DNA of 64,000 bases from Paenibacillus_AQ nitricinens (GCF_052056485.1 NZ_CP183948.1:6138001-6202000); one strand, 5' to 3'. Positions 8,329-17,350 are shown, numbered from the stretch's first letter. Notes: generated from the sequence alone by a model not told the origin. A program made the numbers and translations.

Positions 8329-9159
8329 TTATTTCGTGCGGCGGCGAACGATATATTTATCAGATGCCTTGTTTTTCTTACGCGTTTTGTAACCAAGGGT
8401 TGGTTTACCCCATGGAGACATAGGCGATTTACGTCCGATTGGAGCGCGGCCTTCACCACCACCGTGTGGGTGATCGTTCGGGTTCATTACTACACCGCGT
8501 ACTTCAGGGCGACGGCCAAGCCAGCGACTACGTCCAGCTTTACCGATTTTGATCAATTCATGATCTTCGTTACCTACAGATCCGATAGTTGCACGGCATA
8601 CGCTAAGGATCTTACGAACCTCACCGGATGACAAACGAACGGAACAGTACTTTTCTTCTTTACCAAGCAATTGAGCTTCTGTACCAGCAGCACGAACCAA
8701 TTGTCCGCCTTTACCTGGTTTCAACTCAATGTTGTGGATAACTGTACCGACTGGGATATTCTCCAGTGCAAGACTGTTACCAATTTTGATGTCGGCTGTT
8801 GGGCCAGACTCTACTTTATCCCCAACTTTTAGGCCTTTAGGAGCGATGATATAACGTTTCTCTCCATCAGCATAGTGGATCAAAGCAATATTAGATGTAC
8901 GGTTCGGGTCATACTCGATTGTAGCAACGCTACCTGGTATGCCGTCTTTAGTCCGTTTGAAGTCGATAATACGGTATTTACGTTTGTGTCCGCCGCCATG
9001 GTGACGAACCGTAATTTTACCTTGGTTGTTGCGTCCCGCATGTTTGAACAGCGGAGAAAGCAACGATTTCTCTGGCTGGTTTGTTGTAATTTCTTCAAAC
9101 GTAGACACAGACATGTGGCGTCTTGCCGGAGAGGTCGGTTTGTACTTTTTGATTGGCAC
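8329..9159 (-). CDS. rplB: Ribosomal protein L2
   Basis: L2 is one of the largest and most conserved 50S proteins and is needed for subunit association and peptidyl transfer. The 276-residue product starts MPIKKYKPTSPARRHMSV and holds the catalytically relevant PNDHPHGGGEGRAPIGRK region near 224-241, including the conserved histidine of HPHGGGEG. Normal length. Between rplW and rpsS. Confidence 0.97.
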   Translation of the reverse strand: MPIKKYKPTSPARRHMSVSTFEEITTNQPEKSLLSPLFKHAGRNNQGKITVRHHGGGHKRKYRIIDFKRTKDGIPGSVATIEYDPNRTSNIALIHYADGEKRYIIAPKGLKVGDKVESGPTADIKIGNSLALENIPVGTVIHNIELKPGKGGQLVRAAGTEAQLLGKEEKYCSVRLSSGEVRKILSVCRATIGSVGNEDHELIKIGKAGRSRWLGRRPEVRGVVMNPNDHPHGGGEGRAPIGRKSPMSPWGKPTLGYKTRKKNKASDKYIVRRRTK

Positions 9160-9186
9160 TATAGTTTCCTCCTTACTTTAAGAGTA

Positions 9187-9480
9187 TTATTCTACCGCTT
9201 CAAAAAATTCAAGCGGTTTGCTGTCCGGGCTAAGCTTAACGATGGCTTTTTTCCACTCTGGAGTGTAACCAGAATATTTACCATAACGTTTCAGTTTGCC
9301 AGGTACGCGCATTGTGTTCACATTAGTTACTTTTACTTTGAAAATAGCCTCGACAGCTTTTTTGATTTCGGTTTTGTTAGCACGGATATCCACTTCAAAA
9401 GCGTATTTCATTTCGCTCATGTAGTCGGAAGTACGTTCCGTAATCACCGGACGTTTGATAATATCACGAGGATCTTTCAT
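9187..9480 (-). CDS. rplW: Ribosomal protein L23
   Basis: L23 surrounds the exit tunnel and is the docking site for trigger factor and SRP. The 97-residue product begins MKDPRDIIKRPVITERT and includes KTEIKKAVEAIFKVKVTNVNT, both diagnostic. The start overlaps the rplD stop by one base (TAATG), so translation is probably coupled. Confidence 0.96.
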   Translation of the reverse strand: MKDPRDIIKRPVITERTSDYMSEMKYAFEVDIRANKTEIKKAVEAIFKVKVTNVNTMRVPGKLKRYGKYSGYTPEWKKAIVKLSPDSKPLEFFEAVE

Positions 9481-10103
9481 TACGCGAACACCTCCTCTAC
9501 CTTCAGAACTGCTTCTTTAGTGATGATCAGTTTGTCGTACGTTAGTACGTCAAGAACATTAATGCCGTCAGCCGCTACGAATTTCACCCCAGGGATGTTA
9601 CGAGCGGAAAGTGCTACGTTATCATCATAGCTAGTAGCTACGATCAAAGCTTTGCGTTCCACTTTCAGGTTGTTCAAGATTGCTGCGAATTCTTTCGTCT
9701 TCGGAGCATTCATTGTCAAGCTATCCAATACGATAATGTCATTCTCGAGTACTTTCGAGGACAAAGCGGATTTGATCGCCAAACGACGAACCTTCTTAGG
9801 CAATTTCCAAGAATAGCTGCGTGGTGTTGGTCCGAAGACAACGCCGCCGCCTTTCCATTGTGGAGAACGAATGGATCCTTGACGAGCGCGACCTGTACCT
9901 TTTTGTTTCCAAGGCTTACGTCCACCGCCACGAACTTCAGAACGTCCTTTTACTTTGTGTGTACCACGACGAAGGGAAGCTCTTTGCATAAGCGCGGCTT
10001 CATGTAGAACGTGCTCATTCGGTTCAATACCGAATACTGTATCACTTAGTTCTACTTCACCAACTTCGTTGCCACTAATATTAAAAAGTGTTACTTTTGG
10101 CAT
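9480..10103 (-). CDS. rplD: Ribosomal protein L4
   Basis: L4 contributes the second constriction of the exit tunnel. The 207-residue product carries the extended loop KVKGRSEVRGGGRKPWKQKGTGRARQGS (key residues G, G, G, K, P, W, K, Q, K, G, T) near 52-77 that reaches into the tunnel. No macrolide-type change is apparent there. Cotranscribed with rplC and rplW. L4 autoregulates the S10 operon in enterics; such a target was not identified in this leader. Confidence 0.97.
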   Translation of the reverse strand: MPKVTLFNISGNEVGEVELSDTVFGIEPNEHVLHEAALMQRASLRRGTHKVKGRSEVRGGGRKPWKQKGTGRARQGSIRSPQWKGGGVVFGPTPRSYSWKLPKKVRRLAIKSALSSKVLENDIIVLDSLTMNAPKTKEFAAILNNLKVERKALIVATSYDDNVALSARNIPGVKFVAADGINVLDVLTYDKLIITKEAVLKVEEVFA

Positions 10104-10128
10104 TTCATGTTCCTCCTTTCTTAGGTAA

Positions 10129-10752
10129 TTATTTCTTAACGGTTTGTTTAACTTTCACGAAGCTGTTTTTAGGACCTGGGATAGCGCCTTTAACCAGCAA
10201 TACGTTACGTTCAACGTCAACCTTGATGATTTCAAGCTTTTGAACCGTGATAGTCGTGTGACCCATATGTCCTGGAAGGCGTTTGCCCTTCGGAACACGG
10301 TTAGCTTGGATAGAACCCATGGAACCTGGTCTTCTGTGGTAACGCGATCCGTGTGCCATCGGTCCGCGGCTTTGTCCCCAACGTTTGATGTTACCTTGGA
10401 AACCTTTACCTTTGGATGTACCAGTTACGTCAACAAATTCGCCCTCAGCAAAGATATCAGCCTTCAGCTCTTGTCCAACCTCGAGAGTCCCGAGATCAAC
10501 ACCGCGAATTTCGCGAACGTAGCGCTTAGGTGTTGCATTTGCCTTTTTGGCGTGACCCTGTTCAGGCTTATTGGAGCGACTTTCTTTTTTATCAGAAAAG
10601 CCCAATTGCACTGCTTCATATCCGTCGATATTCAGGTCTTTCTTTTGCAGTACTACACAAGGTCCTGCTTCGATAACAGTAACTGGAATTACGTTACCTT
10701 CTGGAGTAAACACTTGAGTCATACCGAGTTTTTTTCCTAAGATACCTTTCAA
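10129..10752 (-). CDS. rplC: Ribosomal protein L3
   Basis: L3 is an assembly initiator reaching towards the peptidyl-transferase centre. With the TTG start at 10752 it has 207 residues, beginning MKGILGKKLGMTQVF, and includes GTSKGKGFQGNIKRW and RRPGSMGSIQ, the conserved central extension near the A-site. A GTG three codons further upstream also lies in frame, but it is embedded in the ribosome site GAGGTG; the TTG six nt after that site is the better start. Confidence 0.95.
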   Translation of the reverse strand: MKGILGKKLGMTQVFTPEGNVIPVTVIEAGPCVVLQKKDLNIDGYEAVQLGFSDKKESRSNKPEQGHAKKANATPKRYVREIRGVDLGTLEVGQELKADIFAEGEFVDVTGTSKGKGFQGNIKRWGQSRGPMAHGSRYHRRPGSMGSIQANRVPKGKRLPGHMGHTTITVQKLEIIKVDVERNVLLVKGAIPGPKNSFVKVKQTVKK

Positions 10753-10793
10753 TGTTGACACCTCTTTTCTTTTCCTAAGTTACTAATAAAGAA

Positions 10794-11102
10794 TTACAAT
10801 TTGATTTCGATATCTACACCGGACGGTAGATCCAAGCGCATCAAGGCATCCACAGTTTGTGGTGTTGGGTTCACAATATCGATCAAACGTTTGTGAGTCC
10901 GTTGTTCAAACTGTTCACGGGAATCCTTGTACTTGTGTACCGCACGGAGAATAGTAATGATTTGCTTCTCAGTTGGCAACGGAATCGGTCCAGATACACC
11001 AGCACCCGAACGTTTTGCAGTTTCAACGATTTTCTCTGCGGATTGATCAAGAATTCTGTGGTCGTATGCTTTCAAGCGAATACGAATTTTTTGCTTTGCC
11101 AT
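10794..11102 (-). CDS. rpsJ: Ribosomal protein S10
   Basis: S10 is both a head protein of the 30S subunit and, as NusE, a transcription antitermination factor with NusB. The 102-residue product is MAKQKIRIRLKAYDHRILDQ... with GPIPLPTEKQIITILR in the middle. The open frame extends 24 codons further, but the ATG at 11102 has GGAGGGACTAAA ahead of it and matches all S10 proteins. It is the first gene of the long S10-spc operon, behind the promoter at 11240-11268. Confidence 0.97.
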   Translation of the reverse strand: MAKQKIRIRLKAYDHRILDQSAEKIVETAKRSGAGVSGPIPLPTEKQIITILRAVHKYKDSREQFEQRTHKRLIDIVNPTPQTVDALMRLDLPSGVDIEIKL

Positions 11103-11239
11103 TTTAGTCCCTCCTTCTATCGCCCAATTTATTATCGGACATACTCCGTGAAAATTTTCTGACGTCGACCTCATGGCAAAGGGGCCGGGTGTGTCAGTAA
11201 CCTCTCACATCATCGCAACGTCTCAGAACAACATTTATT

Positions 11240-11268
11240 ATTATATATAATAGGCGGCAGTATTGCAA
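11240..11268 (-). promoter_or_regulatory. SigmaA promoter of the S10-spc operon
   Basis: TTGCAA at 11263-11268 and a perfect TATAAT at 11240-11245 are separated by 17 bp. Transcription should start near 11233, giving a leader of about 130 nt before rpsJ. In that leader CTGAC and GTCAG can pair, but no known autoregulatory structure could be recognised. Confidence 0.8.
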
Positions 11269-11272
11269 GCTT

Positions 11273-11308
11273 AAATAACAAAACAACGCATATTTTTTTC
11301 ATGCGCTG
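11273..11308 (-). terminator. Intrinsic terminator of the chemoreceptor gene
   Basis: On the minus strand an 8-bp stem (CAGCGCAT pairing with ATGCGTTG, one G-T pair) with a nine-base loop is followed by TTTTGTT. It lies just past the chemoreceptor stop codon and directly before the S10 promoter, isolating the two units. Confidence 0.7.
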
Positions 11309-11328
11309 CTTTATTACTATTATATAGG

Positions 11329-12675
11329 TTAAAGATTCTCAGTGGCAGACTTAAAAACTTCAGCTGACTCGGCAGTCTGTGCTGTTGCTGACCCAATTCC
11401 CTCTATAGTCTGAATCAATGTTCTTATTTCTTCTTCTACTATAACAATCTCTTGTGTGCTACTTCTCATCGCCTCAACAATTTCAGAAAATAAAAGACTT
11501 GTCTCAACGGATTGATGTTTCCCGCTTCTGGTTAGCTCTTGTACCTTACGTATCTCCTCAACGACCTGTTGTGTGAGAATTCCTGATTTGTACGTCAGCT
11601 CTACGATCTGAATTACAGTATTCTTCGTATCCTCTGCCAATCGACTAACTTCTTGAGCAACTACACTAAACCCTCTACCATGCACTCCGGCTCTAGCCGC
11701 TTCTATCGTTGCATTAAGTGAAAGAATTTTAGTTTGATCTGCAATATCTTTTACTGAGTTTACGATTTTTTGAATTTGTTTAGAGGAATTACTTAATTCG
11801 TGGACTGAATGTTCCATTTCACTAGTACTTTGATAAATAAGATTAATCTGTTCTGTTAAGCTATCCAAATGCTCATGTCCATCTGTAGCCAACCCCTGCG
11901 ACTCTACAGCGGATGTAGCTGTATGTTGGAATGTTCTACTCACTTCATTGCTACTGGCTACTAGCTGCTTCACAGCAGCATTTGTGTCGATACTAAAATC
12001 TATTAATTCGCTGCTGAATTCAGCAATTTTCTGCTTTAACTCATTTTTAACCAAAAGGTATTGTTGTTCCTTCTCTTTGACGTTTTCCTTCTCATATTCC
12101 TCTAGGACAAGTTGTTGTTCAAGGTTAAGCAGCTTAGTTACGGTCTTAACTACATGTAGACGTGAATGGTCATCCTGTGTTTCATTATAAATAACTTGTA
12201 TAAAAACGTTCTGAAGATTTTGAAAAGCGGATAAGTACCATTTAGGCTCAAGTCCTACTCTTTTGTGAATATTAGCAATCTTCATTCGCTTTGCTATGTA
12301 TTCTTCATCAACATTGCCATCAAAAATTTCAATGATATGCTCGCGGAGTGTTGTTTTCAACCTCTCAATACTACTATGCTCCAATATAATGGCTTCGAGT
12401 TTATCCACTCCTAATACCGAATTATAAAATTGATCAATGATATAGTCTATATTCTTTTCAACGCTAGGCTTTACCCTACGTAATAATTTCAAATCTGCTT
12501 CAGTTAGATCAATCATTCTCATTTGCTCATTGAGTTCGTCATAACCCTCAAGAGTATGAAAAAAATCTTCAGTACGCTTAGTCTGGTGTTCATGTTCTAG
12601 ATTAGGGGTGTGAGAATCCTCATTATTATTACGTGATGTTATAGCATGCATGAATGAAAAAGGACATTTTCCCAT
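11329..12675 (-). CDS. hemAT: Globin-coupled chemotaxis receptor, HemAT-like (soluble)
   Basis: Probable heme-based aerotaxis sensor. Residues about 50-200 form a protoglobin-type sensor domain: NIHKRVGLEPKWYLSAFQNL contains the likely proximal heme histidine (H137), and Tyr84 in QFYNSV occupies the region of the distal tyrosine of HemAT. Residues about 220-448 are a cytoplasmic MCP signalling domain with the hairpin tip DQTKILSLNATIEAARAG and GRGFSVVAQEVSRLAEDT. There is no transmembrane segment, so it should be soluble, as is Bacillus subtilis HemAT (432 residues). It has its own promoter and terminator and sits alone between tuf and rpsJ, an unusual place. Heme binding is inferred, not shown. 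Confidence 0.87.
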   Translation of the reverse strand: MGKCPFSFMHAITSRNNNEDSHTPNLEHEHQTKRTEDFFHTLEGYDELNEQMRMIDLTEADLKLLRRVKPSVEKNIDYIIDQFYNSVLGVDKLEAIILEHSSIERLKTTLREHIIEIFDGNVDEEYIAKRMKIANIHKRVGLEPKWYLSAFQNLQNVFIQVIYNETQDDHSRLHVVKTVTKLLNLEQQLVLEEYEKENVKEKEQQYLLVKNELKQKIAEFSSELIDFSIDTNAAVKQLVASSNEVSRTFQHTATSAVESQGLATDGHEHLDSLTEQINLIYQSTSEMEHSVHELSNSSKQIQKIVNSVKDIADQTKILSLNATIEAARAGVHGRGFSVVAQEVSRLAEDTKNTVIQIVELTYKSGILTQQVVEEIRKVQELTRSGKHQSVETSLLFSEIVEAMRSSTQEIVIVEEEIRTLIQTIEGIGSATAQTAESAEVFKSATENL

Positions 12676-12726
12676 GTTATCACTCTCCCCTTAATTACTA
12701 TTTTTTTACAATATTACCTCACTTTC

Positions 12727-12756
12727 ATTTTACTCTATGATTATTAAAATTGTAAA
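12727..12756 (-). promoter_or_regulatory. Probable sigmaA promoter of the chemoreceptor gene
   Basis: TTTACA (12751-12756), 18 bp, TAAAAT (12727-12732), about 50 nt ahead of the start codon in very AT-rich DNA. Upstream of it are two tandem copies of ATTTTGTAGA (plus-strand reading, 12771-12790). No sigmaD-type motility promoter was recognised. Confidence 0.5.
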
Positions 12757-12910
12757 CAATTTATCGTTGAATTTTGTAGAATTTTGTAGAATCATTCGAA
12801 ATAATATACTTATTTTAGCTTATATTGTCGAATATTAGATGATTTATCCTCAAATGAAACGAAATATCAATTAATAGTCTATCGAACAAAATAAGAAATT
12901 AAGTAATAAT

Positions 12911-12952
12911 ACAACAAAAAGCCCCGGATTCTCCGCAAGAAGAATCCGGGGC
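12911..12952 (-). terminator. Intrinsic terminator after tuf
   Basis: A strong 12-bp stem (GCCCCGGATTCT pairing with AGAATCCGGGGC, loop of 8) followed by TTTTTGTTGT on the minus strand, 37 nt after the tuf stop codon. It ends the rplGB-rpsL-rpsG-fusA-tuf unit. Confidence 0.93.
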
Positions 12953-12989
12953 ACTATGATTCAGAGTCTACCCGCAGATAGAAACGAAT

Positions 12990-14180
12990 TTATTTTTGGA
13001 TGGAAGCTACGCTACCTGCTCCAACTGTACGTCCACCTTCGCGAATGGAGAATTTAGTACCTTCTTCAATAGCGATAGGGGAGATCAAAGCAACAGTTAC
13101 AGTGATGTTGTCACCAGGCATAACCATTTCAGTACCTTCTGGCAAGTTGATGATGCCAGTTACGTCAGTTGTACGGAAGTAGAACTGTGGACGGTAACCA
13201 GTGAAGAATGGTTTGTGACGTCCGCCTTCTTCTTTAGTCAAAACGTAGATTTGAGCAGTGAACTCAGTGTGTGGTTTAACAGAGTTCGGTTTAGCCAATA
13301 CTTGGCCACGCTCGATCATAGTACGGTCTACACCACGAAGCAAAGCTCCGATGTTGTCGCCCGCTTGAGCGGAATCCAGCAATTTACGGAACATTTCTAC
13401 GCCCGTAACTACGGATTTCTTAGTTTCTTCGTGAATACCAACGATTTCGATTTCTTCTCCGACTTTAACTGTTCCGCGTTCTACGCGACCAGTTGCCACA
13501 GTACCGCGACCAGTGATGGAGAATACATCTTCGACAGGCATCAAGAATGGTTTGTCAGTTTGACGCTCTGGAAGTGGAATGTACTCGTCGATTGTTTCGA
13601 ACATTTCAACAATCTTCTTAGCATATTCGCCTTCTGGGTTTTGAAGAGCTTCACGAGCAGAACCACGAATGATTGGAGTATCGTCGCCTGGGAAGTCATA
13701 CTCGCTAAGCAAGTCACGAACTTCCATTTCAACCAATTCCAACAACTCTTCGTCTTCAACCATGTCGCATTTGTTCAAGAAAACAACGATGTATGGAACA
13801 CCTACTTGACGGGACAACAGGATGTGCTCGCGAGTTTGTGGCATAGGGCCATCAGCTGCGGATACAACCAGGATAGCTCCGTCCATTTGCGCTGCGCCTG
13901 TGATCATGTTTTTAACATAGTCGGCGTGACCAGGGCAGTCTACGTGAGCGTAGTGACGGTTAGGAGTTTCATATTCAACGTGGGAAGTGGAGATTGTGAT
14001 ACCACGTTCGCGCTCTTCAGGAGCTTTGTCGATTTGATCGAATGCGATAGCTGCGCCACCGTAAGTTTTGGACAATACAGTAGTGATTGCAGCAGTCAGA
14101 GTCGTTTTACCATGGTCGACGTGACCAATAGTACCGATGTTAACGTGCGGTTTGTTACGTTCAAACTTTGCCTTTGCCAT
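12990..14180 (-). CDS. tuf: Elongation factor Tu
   Basis: EF-Tu delivers aminoacyl-tRNA to the ribosome. The 396-residue protein has G1 GHVDHGKTT at 19-27, the switch I region RGITIST, G3 DCPGHADY and G4 NKCD, then the two beta-barrel domains. Residues of the elfamycin-binding region look ordinary. It is the last gene of the str operon, with a strong terminator. Only one tuf is present in the window. The spacer to fusA holds a hairpin described in the findings. Confidence 0.98.
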   Translation of the reverse strand: MAKAKFERNKPHVNIGTIGHVDHGKTTLTAAITTVLSKTYGGAAIAFDQIDKAPEERERGITISTSHVEYETPNRHYAHVDCPGHADYVKNMITGAAQMDGAILVVSAADGPMPQTREHILLSRQVGVPYIVVFLNKCDMVEDEELLELVEMEVRDLLSEYDFPGDDTPIIRGSAREALQNPEGEYAKKIVEMFETIDEYIPLPERQTDKPFLMPVEDVFSITGRGTVATGRVERGTVKVGEEIEIVGIHEETKKSVVTGVEMFRKLLDSAQAGDNIGALLRGVDRTMIERGQVLAKPNSVKPHTEFTAQIYVLTKEEGGRHKPFFTGYRPQFYFRTTDVTGIINLPEGTEMVMPGDNITVTVALISPIAIEEGTKFSIREGGRTVGAGSVASIQK

Positions 14181-14289
14181 TTGAACAGTTCCTCCTTAAT
14201 GTGGGGTTCCTTATATTTGAGCCGCCCGTATATATGCTTATCTTAGATGACTGAGTGATTATACTCGGACGGCAAGTTAAAACTAGTAA

Positions 14290-16368
14290 TTATTCTCCGC
14301 CTTTGTTCTTAGCAGCGATCTCTTCCGCAATGGATTTCGGAACTTCTTCATAGTGAGAAAGCTCCATTGAGAATACGCCACGTCCTTGAGTACCAGAACG
14401 AAGAGTTGTAGAGTATCCGAACATTTCGGAAAGAGGCACCTTAGCACGAATAATTTGCGCTCCACCACGGGAATCCATACCTTCGATACGGCCACGGCGG
14501 GAGTTCAGCATACCCATAACATCACCCATATATTCCTCAGGAACAGTTACTTCTACTTTCATGATTGGCTCAAGCAGGACAGGCTTACACTTGTCTTTAG
14601 CTGCTTTAAGCGCCATCGAGCCGGCAATTTTAAATGCCATTTCGTTGGAATCGACATCATGGTAAGAACCATCAACGATGGTAGCTTTAACGTCTACAAG
14701 CGGGAAGCCTGCAAGTACGCCGTTTTTCATTTGTTCTTCGATACCCGCAAGTGCAGGAGCGATGTACTCTCTAGGAACCGAGCCACCGACAACTTTACTT
14801 TCGAATTTGCTACCAGTACCTGGCTCGAGGGGTTCAAATTCAACCCATACGTGACCGTATTGACCACGACCACCAGATTGGCGTACAAATTTACCTTCGA
14901 CGCGAGCAGGTGCCTTGAACGTTTCGCGGTAAGCAACCTGTGGTTTACCCACATTGGTTTCTACTTTGAACTCACGACGCATACGATCGATGATGATGTC
15001 CAAGTGAAGTTCACCCATACCAGCCAGGATAGTTTGGCCTGTTTCTTCATCAGTATGAGCACGAAGAGTTGGATCCTCTTCAGTCAACTTACCGAGAGCA
15101 ACGCCCAATTTATCTTGGTCAGCTTTTGTTTTTGGTTCAACAGCTATTTCGATAACTGGATCAGGGAAGTTCATTGATTCCAAAATTACTGGATGCTTCT
15201 CATCACACAGTGTATCACCTGTACTGGTGTCTTTCAAACCAACTGCTGCAGCGATGTCACCAGAATACACGATGGAAATCTCTTGACGGCTGTTAGCATG
15301 CATTTGAAGGATACGACCAATACGTTCACGCTTGTTCTTAGTAGCATTAACTACGTAAGATCCGGACTCTAGAATACCAGAGTATACACGGAAGAACGTA
15401 AGTTTACCTACATAAGGGTCAGTCATGATTTTAAATGCCAAAGCTGCAAACGGTTCTTCATCCGAAGAATGACGAACTGCTTCAGTTCCATCATCAAGAT
15501 GTCCAGTGATAGCTGGAACGTCAAGAGGAGATGGCAAGTAATCAATAACCGCATCCAGCATAAGCTGAATCCCTTTGTTACGGTAGGAGGATCCAACAAT
15601 TACAGGGAACAATTTAACTTCAACTACGCCTTTGCGCAGTGCAGCTTTAATTTCCGGAACTGTAATTTCTTCGCCTTCCAGGTACTTCATAGTCAGATCT
15701 TCATCAAGTTCAGCAACTTTCTCGATCAACTCGAGACGCAGCTCCTCAACTTTGGCCAAATATTCTTCCGGAATATCCGTTACTTCGATGTTTTGGCCTA
15801 GATCATCTCTGAACATGTGTGCTTTTTGCTCAACAAGGTCGATAATACCAGTGAAATCACTTTCTGCGCCAATTGGCAATTGAATAGCAACTGCATTGGC
15901 TTGAAGGCGATCACGCATAGTTTCGATTACGTTAAGGAAGTCTGCACCGATAATGTCCATTTTGTTCACATATGCAATACGGGGTACGTTATAACGGTCA
16001 GCCTGTCTCCATACGGTTTCAGACTGAGGCTCAACGCCCTCTTTTGCACTAAATACACCTACTGCCCCATCCAATACACGCAGGGAACGTTCAACTTCAA
16101 CAGTGAAGTCAACGTGTCCTGGGGTATCAATGATATTGATGCGGTGACCTTTCCACGCAGCAGTCGTAGCAGCGGACGTAATCGTGATTCCGCGCTCTTG
16201 TTCTTGCTCCATCCAGTCCATTGTAGCAGCACCCTCGTGAACTTCACCGATTTTGTGCGTACGGCCTGTATAGAAAAGAATCCGCTCTGTGGTAGTTGTT
16301 TTACCAGCATCAATATGCGCCATGATCCCGATATTACGTGTATTTTTTAAGGAGAACTCTCTAGCCAT
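14290..16368 (-). CDS. fusA: Elongation factor G
   Basis: EF-G catalyses GTP-driven translocation and, with RRF, ribosome recycling. The 692-residue protein has G1 AHIDAGKTTTTERIL at about 17-31, G3 DTPGHVDFT, G4 NKMD, and the domain III-V region ending GVFSMELSHYEEVP. Length is normal for canonical EF-G. It lies between rpsG and tuf in the str operon. Confidence 0.98.
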   Translation of the reverse strand: MAREFSLKNTRNIGIMAHIDAGKTTTTERILFYTGRTHKIGEVHEGAATMDWMEQEQERGITITSAATTAAWKGHRINIIDTPGHVDFTVEVERSLRVLDGAVGVFSAKEGVEPQSETVWRQADRYNVPRIAYVNKMDIIGADFLNVIETMRDRLQANAVAIQLPIGAESDFTGIIDLVEQKAHMFRDDLGQNIEVTDIPEEYLAKVEELRLELIEKVAELDEDLTMKYLEGEEITVPEIKAALRKGVVEVKLFPVIVGSSYRNKGIQLMLDAVIDYLPSPLDVPAITGHLDDGTEAVRHSSDEEPFAALAFKIMTDPYVGKLTFFRVYSGILESGSYVVNATKNKRERIGRILQMHANSRQEISIVYSGDIAAAVGLKDTSTGDTLCDEKHPVILESMNFPDPVIEIAVEPKTKADQDKLGVALGKLTEEDPTLRAHTDEETGQTILAGMGELHLDIIIDRMRREFKVETNVGKPQVAYRETFKAPARVEGKFVRQSGGRGQYGHVWVEFEPLEPGTGSKFESKVVGGSVPREYIAPALAGIEEQMKNGVLAGFPLVDVKATIVDGSYHDVDSNEMAFKIAGSMALKAAKDKCKPVLLEPIMKVEVTVPEEYMGDVMGMLNSRRGRIEGMDSRGGAQIIRAKVPLSEMFGYSTTLRSGTQGRGVFSMELSHYEEVPKSIAEEIAAKNKGGE

Positions 16369-16415
16369 GAAATGGATCTCCCTTCAAAATATAAGTTATT
16401 TGAATGACCTTAATC

Positions 16416-16886
16416 CTACCAACGGTAGTGAGCGAACGCTTTGTTTGCTTCAGCCATTTTGTGTGTATCTTCGCGTTTCTTAACAGAAGCGCCTGTGTTG
16501 TTGGAAGCGTCGATGATCTCAGCCGCCAAACGCTCTTCCATCGTCTTCTCACCGCGGTTGCGAGAGTAGTTTACGAGCCAACGTAATCCCAGAGCAGTAC
16601 GTCTCTCTGGTTTAACCTCGATAGGTACTTGATAGTTAGCACCACCGACACGACGAGCTTTGACTTCCAAAACCGGCATGATGTTCTTGATGGCAGCTTC
16701 GAAAACTTCCATCGGATCTTTACCCGTACGTTCTTCAATCAATTTGAATGAATTGTACAGAATGCTTTGAGCGACACCTCTTTTACCACCCAGCATAATG
16801 CGGTTAATCAAACGAGTAACCAACTTGCTATTATACAACGGATCTGGCAATACGTCTCTCTTAGTAACTGGACCTTTGCGTGGCAT
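16416..16886 (-). CDS. rpsG: Ribosomal protein S7
   Basis: S7 initiates assembly of the 30S head and sits near the E site. The 156-residue product begins MPRKGPVTKRDVLPDPLYNSKLV and includes GGANYQVPIEV and the C-terminal KREDTHKMAEANKAFAHYRW. Normal length. Between rpsL and fusA. Confidence 0.97.
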   Translation of the reverse strand: MPRKGPVTKRDVLPDPLYNSKLVTRLINRIMLGGKRGVAQSILYNSFKLIEERTGKDPMEVFEAAIKNIMPVLEVKARRVGGANYQVPIEVKPERRTALGLRWLVNYSRNRGEKTMEERLAAEIIDASNNTGASVKKREDTHKMAEANKAFAHYRW

Positions 16887-16930
16887 GGATATCCCCCTTT
16901 CTTAAATGTTTATTATTCTAGAATTTTTTC

Positions 16931-17350
16931 TTATTTCTTAGCTTTAGGACGTTTAGCACCGTATTTAGAACGAGCTTGCATCCGGTTAGCTACACCTGCT
17001 GTATCCAATGCACCACGAACGATATGGTAACGAACCCCTGCAAGGTCCTTTACTTTACCTCCGCGAAGTAATACAACACTGTGCTCTTGTAAGTTATGTC
17101 CGATACCCGGGATATAAGCTGTTACCTCGAGACGGTTCGTCAAACGAACACGGGCATATTTACGAAGCGCTGAGTTTGGTTTACGTGGAGTCATAGTACC
17201 AACACGAGTGCACACACCGCGTTTTTGCGGAGCGCTCAAATTTGTAGCCTCACGCTTGAGGGCGTTATACCCTTTTTGAAGAGCGGGAGATTTAGATTTT
17301 TCGATTTTGGCTTGACGGCCTTTACGAACCAATTGGTTAATTGTTGGCAT
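16931..17350 (-). CDS. rpsL: Ribosomal protein S12 (with R56 and A104)
   Basis: S12 lies at the decoding centre and is the classical streptomycin-resistance locus. The 139-residue product starts MPTINQLVRKGRQAK; the frame is open 27 codons further but the ATG at 17350 follows GGGGGTGG and fits the family. Two decoding-loop positions differ from Escherichia coli and Bacillus subtilis: residue 56 is Arg (codon CGT, in TMTPRKPNSALRK) where those species have the Lys known as K42 or K56, and residue 104 is Ala (GGKVKDLAGVRYH) where they have the Pro known as P90. The protein is otherwise intact. Second gene of the str operon. Confidence 0.97.
   Translation of the reverse strand: MPTINQLVRKGRQAKIEKSKSPALQKGYNALKREATNLSAPQKRGVCTRVGTMTPRKPNSALRKYARVRLTNRLEVTAYIPGIGHNLQEHSVVLLRGGKVKDLAGVRYHIVRGALDTAGVANRMQARSKYGAKRPKAKK

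Noticed and set aside
12771..12790. Two tandem copies of a 10-base sequence upstream of the chemoreceptor promoter
   Set aside because: Too short and too AT-rich to be called a repeat or operator without further evidence.
12996..14246. Long plus-strand open frame (416 codons) opposite tuf
   Set aside because: It is the antisense shadow of tuf, whose codon bias keeps the opposite frame open. It has no family resemblance, and its composition is unlike the real proteins.
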